Below the pieces are notes generated by a model. It saw only the letters and a list, made by a program, of their open reading frames with translations. It ran no database searches and was not told the DNA's origin. This document shows positions 25,300 to 34,549 of a stretch of 64,000 bases of DNA, one piece after another; position 1 is the first letter of the stretch; each line of letters opens with the position of its first letter. Origin of the DNA: Sulfurospirillum sp. 1612 (lineage in GTDB: Bacteria; Campylobacterota; Campylobacteria; Campylobacterales; Sulfurospirillaceae). The stretch lies in NCBI RefSeq assembly GCF_036556685.1, contig NZ_CP140614.1, positions 930,001 through 994,000 of the forward strand, written 5' to 3'. Both the position numbers and the translations under genes were made by a program.

Positions 25300-27567
25300 T
25301 TGACACAAAATAAAGATTTTTTACGTACAATAGTCGAAGAGGATTTAAACTCGGGAAAATACAAAGAAATCGTGACCAGATTTCCACCAGAACCCAATGG
25401 CTTTCCTCACATCGGACACGCGAAATCCATCGCGATAAACTTTGGTATTGCGCGTGATTATCAAGGATATTGTAATCTTAGGATGGATGATACCAATCCG
25501 ACCAAAGAGGATACCAAATACGTCGAAGCACTCAAAGATGCCGTGCAATGGTTAGGGTTTGAGTGGCATGATGAGGTCTATTTTACTTCAGATTATTTTC
25601 CAAAACTTTATGAGTATGCGATACAACTTATCAAAATGGGCAAGGCTTATGTGGATAGTCTCAATGAAGAGGAGATACGAGAATACCGTGGCAGTGTGAC
25701 AGAAGCGGGCAAACGCAGTGAATATGCTAATCGTAGTGTTGAAGAGAATTTAGAACTCTTTGAAAAGATGAAAGATGGTGTATTCAAAGATGGCGAACAT
25801 GTCCTAAGAGCCAAGATTGATATGAGTGCGGCCAATATGAAGATGCGTGATCCACTCTTATATCGCATCCGACATGCCCATCATTTTAGATCTGGCGATG
25901 CGTGGTGTATCTATCCGATGTATGATTTTGCCCACTGTTTGTCTGATTATATCGAAGGGGTGACGCACTCAATTTGTACTTTGGAATTTGAAAATAATCG
26001 TGAGATTTATGATTGGTTGCTTGATACGCTTGAGCTTGATCCTCCCCGTCCTTATCAGTATGAGTTTGCGCGTCTTGGTATTAATTACACGGTGATGAGT
26101 AAAAGAAAGCTGTTGGAGTTAGTACAAGGCAATTATGTGAGTGGCTGGGATGATCCTCGTCTTCCAACTCTCGCAGGGTATCGAAGAAGAGGATATACGC
26201 CTGAGGCGATTTTAAATTTTTGCGATCAAATTGGTATTGCCAAAGCCAACTCGACGGTTGATGTGGCGCAACTGGAATTTTGTATTAGAGATGATTTGAA
26301 TCAAAAAGTTCCTCGCGTGATGTGTGTCCTTGATCCGCTTAAAGTTACCATCGAAAATTATGAAGGCAGTGAGATGATTGAAGCCTCTTACTATCCTCAT
26401 GATGTTCCCAAAGAGGGCTCGAGGTTGCTTCCTTTTTCAAAAGAAATTTATATAGAACGTGATGATTTCATGGAACATCCACCCAAAGATTATTTTCGTT
26501 TGACTCCTCATCAGCCCGTACGCTTGAAAAATGCTTATATCATCGCGTGTACGGAAGTCCTCAAAGATGAAAAGGGACGCATTATCGAAATCAAAGCCAA
26601 ATACTATCCTGATTCCAAAAGTGGTTCTGATACGAGTGGCATTAAGACCAAAAGTGCGATTCATTGGGTTAGCGCCAAAGAGGCAAAAAAAGTTGAAATA
26701 CGATTGTATGATCGGTTGTTTAAGGTTGAAGCACCTGAGGGGATTGAAGATTTAAATCCAAACTCATTGCAAATTATCAAAGAGGCTATGATTGAGCCCT
26801 CTGTGATTACCGAAAAGCTAGATGAGCGATTTCAATTTGAGAGACAAGGATATTTCTATGAAGATCCTATCGATTCTACTGATGATAAACCGGTCTTTAA
26901 TAAAATTGTCGGCTTAAAAGATTCTTGGGCCAAAAAGAAAAAAGTTGCCACACCGCCTGCGCCGAAACCAACTGCGCCAAAACCAAAAAATAAAAAGCCA
27001 GCCAGTGCTAAAGTGGCGATGTCACTGAACGCAACGCAACAGAAGCGATTTGATTATTATCGTAAATTGGAACTTAATAGCGAAGTAGCGACGATTCTAG
27101 CATGTGATGCGCAGCTTTCCTCTTTTTATCATGATGCGCTATCAGAGTATAGCAGCCCTGTGAGTTTGGCAAATATGATCGTCACAGAGGTGGCAAGAGA
27201 GCTCAAAGAAAAGCCCATAGAGGCTTTAAAATTTGATGCAAAACAGATTGCACAACTTGTGAAAATGATCGATGATGCGACCATTTCAAGTAAAATTGCA
27301 AAACAAGTTTTTGAACAGATGTCTCAATCTGGGAAAAATCCTGCTGAGATTGTCGAAGAAAAAGGCTTGGTACAAATTAGCGATCCTGCAAAAATTTCAC
27401 CAATTGTTGATGAAGTGTTTGCGAAAAATCCTGAAAATCTTGCTAAATTTAAAGCGGGAAATGAGAAACTTTTTGGTTTTTTTGTCGGACAGGTTCTCAA
27501 AAATAGCGGAGGAAAAGCCAACCCACAAGTGGTTAATAAACTGGTAAAAGAAAAATTAAGCAAATAA
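25300..27567 (+). CDS. glnS: Glutaminyl-tRNA synthetase with C-terminal YqeY/GatB-like tail
   Basis: 755 residues from a TTG start with AAAAGG upstream; no better ATG is in frame. The catalytic class I core has intact HIGH (FPPEPNGFPHIGHAKSI, His37) and VMSKRKLLELV (about 265), and the two beta-barrel anticodon-binding domains run to about 540. An Ala/Pro/Lys linker (about 545-572) leads to a helical tail related to YqeY and the GatB tail domain, known on Deinococcus GlnRS. It charges tRNA-Gln directly, so this organism need not rely on the GluRS2 plus GatCAB route. E. coli GlnRS has about 550 residues, so the tail accounts for the excess. Confidence 0.93.
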   Translation: MTQNKDFLRTIVEEDLNSGKYKEIVTRFPPEPNGFPHIGHAKSIAINFGIARDYQGYCNLRMDDTNPTKEDTKYVEALKDAVQWLGFEWHDEVYFTSDYFPKLYEYAIQLIKMGKAYVDSLNEEEIREYRGSVTEAGKRSEYANRSVEENLELFEKMKDGVFKDGEHVLRAKIDMSAANMKMRDPLLYRIRHAHHFRSGDAWCIYPMYDFAHCLSDYIEGVTHSICTLEFENNREIYDWLLDTLELDPPRPYQYEFARLGINYTVMSKRKLLELVQGNYVSGWDDPRLPTLAGYRRRGYTPEAILNFCDQIGIAKANSTVDVAQLEFCIRDDLNQKVPRVMCVLDPLKVTIENYEGSEMIEASYYPHDVPKEGSRLLPFSKEIYIERDDFMEHPPKDYFRLTPHQPVRLKNAYIIACTEVLKDEKGRIIEIKAKYYPDSKSGSDTSGIKTKSAIHWVSAKEAKKVEIRLYDRLFKVEAPEGIEDLNPNSLQIIKEAMIEPSVITEKLDERFQFERQGYFYEDPIDSTDDKPVFNKIVGLKDSWAKKKKVATPPAPKPTAPKPKNKKPASAKVAMSLNATQQKRFDYYRKLELNSEVATILACDAQLSSFYHDALSEYSSPVSLANMIVTEVARELKEKPIEALKFDAKQIAQLVKMIDDATISSKIAKQVFEQMSQSGKNPAEIVEEKGLVQISDPAKISPIVDEVFAKNPENLAKFKAGNEKLFGFFVGQVLKNSGGKANPQVVNKLVKEKLSK

Positions 27568-27576
27568 ACTTTAAAA

Positions 27577-27611
27577 AAAGGTGCCATGGGATAAAACAGC
27601 TTGGTACCTTT
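27577..27611 (+). terminator. Candidate terminator of glnS
   Basis: AAAGGTGCC (27577-27585) pairs with GGTACCTTT (27603-27611) over 9 bp with one G-U, 17-base loop, followed by a T-rich ATCTCTTT. Confidence 0.5.
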
Positions 27612-27664
27612 ATCTCTTTATTAAGCAGAGTAAAACTATAATGATAAAGTTAGGTAAACTCCTG

Positions 27665-27686
27665 TAAAAAGTAGTCTGTCTCTATT
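27665..27686 (+). repeat. Left copy of an imperfect direct repeat around the small membrane gene
   Basis: TAAAAAGTAGTCTGTCTCTA... matches the right copy at 27992 in 18 of 22 positions. Similar GTAGTCTGTC-type sequences flank IS200-like transposases in several bacteria (from memory), but no transposase is present here. Confidence 0.5.
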
Positions 27687-27743
27687 CCTCCTATTTCGGT
27701 TGCTACGCATCAGACATGACAGGATACAGAAAGGATTGATCAC

Positions 27744-27983
27744 TTGGAATTGAAAAAACTACTGAATTATTTGATATTATTTTCCGGAGCGATACTTATC
27801 CTTATAGGAATTATATTTGTTTTTATGTATGTTTGGGAAGGAATTATCATAAGGATAGGGAGTCCAGATCAGTCTCTTATCTTTTGGTATTTACCGATTT
27901 TTTTTATAGGAATTATAGGGATTATGGGAGGTGTTGCAATGCTAGTTTACGGACTCAATCGCATAAAGAATCTCACCAAATAA
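27744..27983 (+). CDS. Small two-helix membrane protein
   Basis: 79 residues from a TTG start with AAAGGA 8 bases upstream. Two hydrophobic helices (about 7-30 and 46-70) are joined by a short loop WEGIIIRIGSPDQS. No family recognised. It lies between two imperfect 22-bp direct repeats in an AT-rich patch, so it may be part of an acquired segment rather than the core genome. Confidence 0.6.
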   Translation: MELKKLLNYLILFSGAILILIGIIFVFMYVWEGIIIRIGSPDQSLIFWYLPIFFIGIIGIMGGVAMLVYGLNRIKNLTK

Positions 27984-27991
27984 TTAGAGAG

Positions 27992-28013
27992 TTAAAAGTA
28001 GCCTGTCACTTTT
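27992..28013 (+). repeat. Right copy of the imperfect direct repeat
   Basis: TTAAAAGTAGCCTGTCACTT... is 18/22 identical to the copy at 27665. Together the two bracket the small membrane gene and lie just before the toxin remnant. Confidence 0.5.
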
Positions 28014-28017
28014 TATT

Positions 28018-28410
28018 TCATTTTAGGCATTTAAAAGTCAGTTGTCTAATATATATAACACAAACCATATCATCTAAATAATATTTTTTGGATATTTCAA
28101 TATTCTCTATATCACTAAAAATACTACTGTCAATAGCTTTATCTTCTCTTGCTTTTGCCCAAAGAAAGTCAACATCCACTTTAAATATCAATAACTAATC
28201 ATTTTTTACATGAAGAGATTCAAACTCTTTCATATCACCTTTTAATGGATGTCTTTGATATAAACTATCTATCTTTTCACTAGATTGTAGTTTGTTGATA
28301 ATTATCTTTAAAATCTCAAAATCACTCTTTGTGTATTTTCCACATTTTTAATCTCTCAAAATATCTTTTTTAAAAGATTTTTCAATCTTAATCTCTAGAT
28401 AGTTTAACTT
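28018..28410 (-). pseudogene. Decayed YafQ/RelE-type toxin gene
   Basis: Reading leftward from 28410, one frame gives IEKSFKKDILRD, stop, KCGKYTKSDFEILKIIINKL, SLYQRHPLKGDMKEFESLHV, KND, stop, LLIFKV. This is the YafQ-type mRNA interferase pattern (KSFKKDxK, GKY, HPLKGxxxxFxxxH, D-x-LLIY). In-frame stops lie at 28348-28350 (TAA) and 28195-28197 (TAG), with no start codon or antitoxin gene upstream. The frame continues for about 50 further residues that do not look like YafQ before a TGA at 28018-28020; that part could be a fusion by deletion. Confidence 0.78.
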
Positions 28411-28443
28411 AACGTAAGTGATAGTTTGCCAAAGGCGTGACTT

Positions 28444-29166
28444 TTATTTGTCTTTGAATTGCTTTAGCGCTTTTTCTAAATCCTCTTTAGTATCAATGCC
28501 AAAGCTTTGGCTTTGTACTTCTATCATCGCGACTTTTTTATCATGATAAATCGCACGCAGTTGTTCTAGTTTTTCGATATTTTCCAAAGGAGAAGCAGGC
28601 AAAAGGCAAAATTCATGAAGCGATTTTTTGGTAAAGCCATAAATACCAAGATGCCCAAAATAGTGGTCGTTTTTCTCTCTTTCATAAGGAATCTTGCTCC
28701 TTGAAAAATAGATTGCATTGCCTTTGACATCAGTAATCACCTTGACAAGATTAGGATCATTGGCCGCCTCATCGCTGATAATTTTATAGCAACTTGTCAT
28801 CATGATATCTTCATGATGACTCAGAGCGTGTTGTACTCGATTGATAACTTTTTGGACGACTTCTGGCTCAATAAAGGGCTCATCTGCTTGGACATTGATG
28901 ATGACTTCATCATCAGGTAAAGAGAGTTGCATCAGGGCTTCATTGATTCTATCAGTGCCACTTTGGTGGGCTTTACTGGTCAAACACGCTTGAAACCCAT
29001 AATCTTTTGCCAATGAGACAATCTCATCAGAATCGGTGGCGATGGCGACTTCATCAAGATTTGAGACTCTTTTGGCCGTAGCGATGACCATCGGAAGGCC
29101 ATTGATATTGGCTAAGACTTTATTGGGAAAACGGTTTGAAGCGATTCTCGCAGGAATAAGTATCAT
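28444..29166 (-). CDS. kdsB: 3-deoxy-manno-octulosonate cytidylyltransferase KdsB
   Basis: 240 residues with the nucleotidyltransferase signature MILIPARIASNRFPNKVL, the ATDSDEI block and NVQADEPFI. KdsB activates Kdo as CMP-Kdo for lipopolysaccharide inner core. It follows thrC by 2 bases on the minus strand, within a run that also includes lpxK, another lipid A gene. The family is certain. Confidence 0.95.
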   Translation of the reverse strand: MILIPARIASNRFPNKVLANINGLPMVIATAKRVSNLDEVAIATDSDEIVSLAKDYGFQACLTSKAHQSGTDRINEALMQLSLPDDEVIINVQADEPFIEPEVVQKVINRVQHALSHHEDIMMTSCYKIISDEAANDPNLVKVITDVKGNAIYFSRSKIPYEREKNDHYFGHLGIYGFTKKSLHEFCLLPASPLENIEKLEQLRAIYHDKKVAMIEVQSQSFGIDTKEDLEKALKQFKDK

Positions 29167-29168
29167 GA

Positions 29169-30644
29169 TTAACCTTTGATAAAATGCAATATTTCTTGTT
29201 CGATTTGTTCTTGATCGACGATTTTATCATGAACGATTTTTTTATCAAAAAGTTCTTGAATCATCCCCGGTATTTTTATTTTCATCGCACTGCTGAAATC
29301 TCGGAGTGCTTCAAAATCATTATATTTTTTATTCTCTTCTTTGAGGGCGCTGATCATCGTAGGAGCAAATTTGGTCCACTCTGCTGTTGAGCAAGCAATC
29401 ACGGGAATCTCTGTTTCACCAAGAGCATCGTATGCTTTGATAGTCGTGGCCGTATGCGGGTCTAAAACATAGTTTTTCTCGGCATATTTCTTGATGGTTT
29501 TTTTAGCGAAATCATCATCAGAATAAACCGCAGCAAAATCTTCTTGCAATAGCGCTAACTCTTTTTGCGTGAGTTGATAGAATCGATTGGTTTTGAGATT
29601 GTCCATCAATTCTTTACAACGAGTGGCTCCAAATTTATCATATAAAACACGCTCTACATTAGAAGAAATCAAGATATCCATCGCCGGTGAGGTGGTTTGC
29701 AGCAATGTTCTTCCTCGAAGATCATAAATGCCGGTATTGATAAGATCGGTGAGAATATTATTGATGTTAGAGGCAATTAAGATTTTTTTGATTGGTAATC
29801 CCATCTTTTTAGCATAATAAGCACCCAGAGCGTTGCCAAAATTACCACTGGGGATGATTTGATAAAAAGGTGCATTTACTGTGATTTTATTCTGTTTTAT
29901 CAGATTGACATAGCCAAATATATGGTAGATGATTTGAAAGATGATTCTTCCGAAATTCACCGAATTAGCCGCACTGAGTTTAACCTGGTGTTTGTCTAAC
30001 TCTTTTTGAAAAGATTCAGATGCTAGGAGCGATTTAAGCGAGTTTTGTGCATCATCAAAATTACCATGAATACCTAAAACTTTGAGATTTGATGCCTCTT
30101 GGGTGACCATTTGGAGGCGTTGCACATCGCTAGTACCACCATCAGGATAGAGACAAGCGACTTTGATATTGGGTTTATTGGCAAAGGTATCAAGTGTTGC
30201 AGGACCGGTATCGCCACTGGTTGCAGCCAAAATCAAGTAGTTTTCTTTTTGTTTTTGTGCCACGTGTGAGAGGATGTATCCAAAAGGTTGCAATGCCATA
30301 TCTTTGAAAGCGCGCGTCGGGCCGTGATAGAGCTCATTGATATAGAGATTTTCTTCGATTTGTTTTAGTGGTACTGGGTCATTTGCATTATCAAAATTGT
30401 CATACAGTGCCAGCGCCTTATCTATCACTGTCGTATCGATATCGATGTTGAATTTTAAAAGAATCGTTTTGGCGATTTCCTTATAATTTTGGGTTTGTGC
30501 CTTAGCAAAAAAATCTGCGTCAAGTTGCGGCAAAGTCTCAGGAATATACAATCCGCCAAAACTCGCACTGGGATTTAATATTGCATAAGAAAACGCTACT
30601 TTTTCTGGTTTGTGTCCGTCATTTCCTCTGGTTTCTATAAACAT
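29169..30644 (-). CDS. thrC: Threonine synthase
   Basis: About 491 residues. I prefer the second of two adjacent ATGs (30644) because an AGAGG sits 5 bases before it. The PLP lysine is in GPTRAFKDMALQPFG, with AATSGDTGPATL and IPSGNFGNALGAYYA further on. The enzyme turns O-phosphohomoserine into threonine. It is the long YeaD-like bacterial form. Operon position is between argB and kdsB. Confidence 0.93.
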   Translation of the reverse strand: MFIETRGNDGHKPEKVAFSYAILNPSASFGGLYIPETLPQLDADFFAKAQTQNYKEIAKTILLKFNIDIDTTVIDKALALYDNFDNANDPVPLKQIEENLYINELYHGPTRAFKDMALQPFGYILSHVAQKQKENYLILAATSGDTGPATLDTFANKPNIKVACLYPDGGTSDVQRLQMVTQEASNLKVLGIHGNFDDAQNSLKSLLASESFQKELDKHQVKLSAANSVNFGRIIFQIIYHIFGYVNLIKQNKITVNAPFYQIIPSGNFGNALGAYYAKKMGLPIKKILIASNINNILTDLINTGIYDLRGRTLLQTTSPAMDILISSNVERVLYDKFGATRCKELMDNLKTNRFYQLTQKELALLQEDFAAVYSDDDFAKKTIKKYAEKNYVLDPHTATTIKAYDALGETEIPVIACSTAEWTKFAPTMISALKEENKKYNDFEALRDFSSAMKIKIPGMIQELFDKKIVHDKIVDQEQIEQEILHFIKG

Positions 30645-30655
30645 CATGTCCTCTT

Positions 30656-31501
30656 CTATTTGATATTGGTTCCGATTCCATCACTGGTAAAAAGCTCTAA
30701 TAAGATAGAGTGTTCAATCCTGCCATCGATAATATGGGCACTCTTGACGCCACCTTGTAAGGAGGCCAGGCACGCATCGGTTTTTGGAATCATACCGCCA
30801 TGAATGGTGCCATTTCTTTTGAGTGCTTTGATATCTTCTTGGTTTAAGACAGATAGTAATTTTTTCTCTTTATCTAAGATTCCCGTAGTATCTGTTAAAA
30901 ATATAATTTTTTCTGCGTTGAGTGCGACGGCAATCTCACTCGCTGCTAAATCAGCATTGACATTGAATCCTGGATGATTACTGCCTCCTGCTGCGATAGG
31001 TGCGATGACGGGGATAAAGTTTTGGGCTACAAGGTCATCGATGACACTGCGTCTGACATGGGTGATTTCACCTACTAATCCATATTTGCCATTTTCCAAA
31101 GCGCGGGCTTGCATGAAGCTGGCATCTTTGCCGGTAATTCCAATCGCTTTGGCTCCGTTAAAATTCAAGAGATTGGTGATTTCTTTATTGATATGCCCAC
31201 CTAAAACCATCTCAACCACTTCCATAATCTCATCATCAGTGACACGTAATCCATCGACAAAATGACTATTAATCGCAAGTTTGTCTAGGAGATTATTGAT
31301 TTTTTTGCCCCCACCGTGTACGATAATAGGTTTGATACCGACTAAGTACAATAAGACGACATCTTGGGTAAATTTTTCTCTTAGCGCCGGAACTTCTTGG
31401 GCGCTACCGCCATATTTTATTACAATAGTTTTTTTATTAAAAAGTCTGATGTACGGCAAGGCATCCATCAGAATTCTGGCTTGTTGTATCTTCTCTTCCA
31501 T
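30656..31501 (-). CDS. argB: Acetylglutamate kinase
   Basis: 281 residues of the amino acid kinase fold: VIKYGGSAQ near 27, VHGGGKKIN near 62, GLRVT, and FNVNADLAASEIA in the C-terminal half. ArgB phosphorylates N-acetylglutamate in arginine synthesis. The N-terminal helix (about 1-20) is the extra segment found in arginine-sensitive hexameric forms. It is the third-last gene of the minus-strand run. Confidence 0.95.
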   Translation of the reverse strand: MEEKIQQARILMDALPYIRLFNKKTIVIKYGGSAQEVPALREKFTQDVVLLYLVGIKPIIVHGGGKKINNLLDKLAINSHFVDGLRVTDDEIMEVVEMVLGGHINKEITNLLNFNGAKAIGITGKDASFMQARALENGKYGLVGEITHVRRSVIDDLVAQNFIPVIAPIAAGGSNHPGFNVNADLAASEIAVALNAEKIIFLTDTTGILDKEKKLLSVLNQEDIKALKRNGTIHGGMIPKTDACLASLQGGVKSAHIIDGRIEHSILLELFTSDGIGTNIK

Positions 31502-31583
31502 ATTTTGTCTCCTTTATCCGGTACAAAATCCAAACTAAATTTCTCTTTGTTTACACGAAATCTTCTGCTGTAAATTTTGGATT

Positions 31584-32516
31584 TTACCTAAAATTGGCTA
31601 AAAATGCGTTGATTTTATCGATGGCGCTTTGTTTTATTTCAATGTTTAGCTTCATGATAGAGAGATTAAAACCAAAAGCTTCCATTTTGACTGCATCCTT
31701 TGTCGTGGTTAAGATAGAAGTGGCATGAAATCGGCTCATGATTTTGGAGAGTTCTTCTTCATGATATGCATGATGGTCTTCAAAATAGACTTTTCCTATG
31801 AGATTTTTAGGCAAATATTCATCGAGCCGGTTAGGTTTTGAAATGCCCGTGACCAGTACCATCTGCTCAGTGGCATTCTCGATGTTCACGACTCTTTTAA
31901 AATCCACATCTTCTTGTAATACCAAATCAGCATCATGATAGAGATAAATGGGTTCCCGATACGCACCACTTGGAATACAAAAAGGGAGTTTTGGCTCGCG
32001 TTTTGGTCGAATTAAAATATCAAATTTTTTAATATAAGCTTTACTAAATCCATCATCTAAAAGGATGATGTTACAGCCAAGACTTTTGGCATATTGTATG
32101 GCTTCACTGCGGTCTTCTGAGACGATGACGGTCGCGTGGGGGAGTGATGTCGCATACTCCATCGCTTCATCTCCGCTTTGGAATACATCACAGTATATTT
32201 TATGATTATGGGCGACAAGTTTCATCCCCTGAGTTTGCCGACCAAATCCTCTCAGTATGATAGCGACATGGTCATAATGCTTTGCTATCTCGATGGTAAG
32301 GGGAGTTTTGCCACTACCTCCTAAGGTCAAATTACCAATACTGATGATGGCAACTCCAAAATCTCTCTGTTTGGCACATACTCTTTTACAAATAACAATA
32401 AGGGAGTAGATGATGCTAAGTGGAAGTAATATGAGTGCGAGGAGGTAATGCCACAAAGTGGAAGGATAGAAAAGATACGTTTCTATCCAGAGTGTTATTT
32501 TTGCTTTATTAAACAC
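31584..32516 (-). CDS. lpxK: Tetraacyldisaccharide 4'-kinase LpxK
   Basis: 310 residues if it begins at the GTG at 32516, overlapping the upstream stop; a longer frame to 32579 exists but would lie within the aminotransferase gene. N-terminal membrane helix (about 22-45), then IISIGNLTLGGSGKTPLT with the P-loop, and SEDRSEAIQ and ILLDDGFS further on. LpxK adds the 4'-phosphate of lipid A at the inner membrane. The start is uncertain because no good ribosome binding site precedes either choice. Confidence 0.9.
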   Translation of the reverse strand: MFNKAKITLWIETYLFYPSTLWHYLLALILLPLSIIYSLIVICKRVCAKQRDFGVAIISIGNLTLGGSGKTPLTIEIAKHYDHVAIILRGFGRQTQGMKLVAHNHKIYCDVFQSGDEAMEYATSLPHATVIVSEDRSEAIQYAKSLGCNIILLDDGFSKAYIKKFDILIRPKREPKLPFCIPSGAYREPIYLYHDADLVLQEDVDFKRVVNIENATEQMVLVTGISKPNRLDEYLPKNLIGKVYFEDHHAYHEEELSKIMSRFHATSILTTTKDAVKMEAFGFNLSIMKLNIEIKQSAIDKINAFLANFR

Positions 32517-33645
32517 GAGTTTTGGAAATATCGATAATCTGTTCGCAAATATAATGAACCTCGCTATCTTTGAGGCCATGATAGATTGGCAAAGAGAGGA
32601 TTTTTTGATAATTACTCAAAGCTTTTGGAAAATCATTGACTTTGATAGAATATTTTTGTTTATAATAACTCAAAAGATGAATCGGTATATAATGCAATGA
32701 AGTGTTAATACCCCGTTCTTTTAACTCTCGTGCAAAACTATCTCGGTTTTTATCCACCTTGATGATGTATTGATTATAGGTGTGATCACGTTTTTGTATA
32801 GGCGTATTGACATGAGGACAGTCTTTGAGTTCTTTGTCATAAATTTTAGCAATTTGTTGGCGTCTTTTGATGAATTCTTCGTTTTTTTCTAATTGTGCCA
32901 ATGAATAGGCCGCATTGAGTTCATTGAGATCATATTTGAGCCCAATATCGACGACATCATAAACATAGCCAAGGTTCCCATGGGCATCCCAACCATCATT
33001 GACGATGGCATGATTGCGAAGCAGTGAGGCTCTGTCTTTGAGATTTTCATTGTTTGTTGCTAAAATCCCACCACTGGCAATAGCATGTTTCATTTGTGGT
33101 GAAAATCGAAAGGTTGTGATATCCGCTTTGAGTCCGCCGATTTTTTTGCCATTATACGTAGCGCCCATCGCATCGGAGGCATCTTCGATGATATTGATAT
33201 TATAGAGTTTTGCAATCTTATAAAGTTTATCCAGATCTGTTGGTTGTCCAGCGATATGATTAATAAAAGCACCTTTTAGTTTTTTGCTGCGATTTTTTTC
33301 CAAAATATTCTCAAGATTATCCAAGTCGATATTAAAATCATCTTCATCAATATCTACAAAAACAGGCTCGGCATCAAAATGTCGAATGACCTCAGCCACA
33401 GAAGGAAAAGAGTTCACCGAACAGATGATTTTATCGCCACGTTTAAGATCAAGAGCACACATAGCAAGATGCATAGCAGACGTACCGTTATTGGTGCTGA
33501 TGGCATTTTTACTACCGATATACTGTGCGAACTGTTCTTCTAATTTTCGAGAGATTTTTGTTTCATTTAACTCTAGCACATCTTGTACATAGGTCTTCTC
33601 TCGTATGTCGATGGAAGGTTTATAAAATGGTATCTCTTTATTCAT
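32509..33645 (-). CDS. DegT/DnrJ/EryC1/StrS-type sugar aminotransferase
   Basis: 378 residues, fold type I PLP enzyme. The family motifs GSKNAISTNNGTSAMHLA, EDASDAMGATYNGKKIGG and the lysine in FRFSPQMKHAIASGG (about 185) are present. Such enzymes transaminate nucleotide-linked 4-keto or 3-keto sugars for surface glycans. The precise sugar cannot be told. Overlap with lpxK suggests a link to lipopolysaccharide or lipid A decoration. Confidence 0.88.
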   Translation of the reverse strand: MNKEIPFYKPSIDIREKTYVQDVLELNETKISRKLEEQFAQYIGSKNAISTNNGTSAMHLAMCALDLKRGDKIICSVNSFPSVAEVIRHFDAEPVFVDIDEDDFNIDLDNLENILEKNRSKKLKGAFINHIAGQPTDLDKLYKIAKLYNINIIEDASDAMGATYNGKKIGGLKADITTFRFSPQMKHAIASGGILATNNENLKDRASLLRNHAIVNDGWDAHGNLGYVYDVVDIGLKYDLNELNAAYSLAQLEKNEEFIKRRQQIAKIYDKELKDCPHVNTPIQKRDHTYNQYIIKVDKNRDSFARELKERGINTSLHYIPIHLLSYYKQKYSIKVNDFPKALSNYQKILSLPIYHGLKDSEVHYICEQIIDISKTRV

Positions 33646-33667
33646 AAGGGTATCCTTTATATAGTGA

Positions 33668-34471
33668 TTATAACTTTATATCGCGTGGATATAAAAAATC
33701 ATGTCCAATGGTACGGTGACTGATTTTGGCAATGATAGGCATTTTTCTTTTAAATTGATTTCTATAAATTCTATTTTGAATGAGCGCGATGATCTCAGAC
33801 TCAAAACCTGCATCTAGCATCTCTTGTTCATTCATGCGTTTATCAACAAAAGCATGCAAGGCCTGGTCGAGGTCAGCATAAGAAAATCCAAGATCTGCTT
33901 CATCGCTTTGGCCTTCCCATAAATCAGCAGAAGGGGGCTTTGAAATGATAGATTGAGGGACGCCAAGATATGTGGCAAATTCAAAAATCTCTGTTTTGTA
34001 CAAATCGCCAATAGGATTAATGGCACTTGCAAGATCTCCAAATAACGTTCCATATCCAAGTAATAGCTCACTTTTATTGCTAGTCCCAAGGACGAGTGCG
34101 TGCTCTTTGGCTGAAATATCATAGAGGATTGACATCCTCACACGGGCACTAAAATTACCGATACGCAGGTTGTCTGCATCAGAATCTTTAAAATAAGTGC
34201 TGATAAGAGGTGCTATGGAGACAGTTTCATATGCAATATCAAATGCATTACAGAGTGTTAGGGCGTCATCTAAGCTCGAATCACTTGAAAAAGAAGAGGG
34301 CATCATGATACCTAATACATCTTTCCCAAAAGCCTTTTTTGCTAAAACAGCAACAACAGCAGAATCAATACCGCCACTAATGCCAAGCACTACCTTTTTC
34401 AGAGACGTTTTATAAACCTCATCTCGTAAAAATTTTATGATATATGATTCTATTAATTCGTATTTTTTCAA
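33668..34471 (-). CDS. nadE: NH3-dependent NAD+ synthetase
   Basis: 267 residues with the ATP-pyrophosphatase P-loop SGGIDS (about 32-37), GTSNKSELLLGYGT and KPPSADLWEGQSDE, typical of NadE without a glutaminase domain. It amidates nicotinic acid adenine dinucleotide with ammonia. It is the first gene of the leftward run nadE-degT-lpxK-argB-thrC-kdsB and is divergent from porC. Confidence 0.95.
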   Translation of the reverse strand: MKKYELIESYIIKFLRDEVYKTSLKKVVLGISGGIDSAVVAVLAKKAFGKDVLGIMMPSSFSSDSSLDDALTLCNAFDIAYETVSIAPLISTYFKDSDADNLRIGNFSARVRMSILYDISAKEHALVLGTSNKSELLLGYGTLFGDLASAINPIGDLYKTEIFEFATYLGVPQSIISKPPSADLWEGQSDEADLGFSYADLDQALHAFVDKRMNEQEMLDAGFESEIIALIQNRIYRNQFKRKMPIIAKISHRTIGHDFLYPRDIKL

Positions 34472-34549
34472 ACAAACCCTTAAATTTTAGAAAGATTATT
34501 CAAGATAGATTATACTGAAGAAATTATTAATTTTCTCTTTTAAATATAG

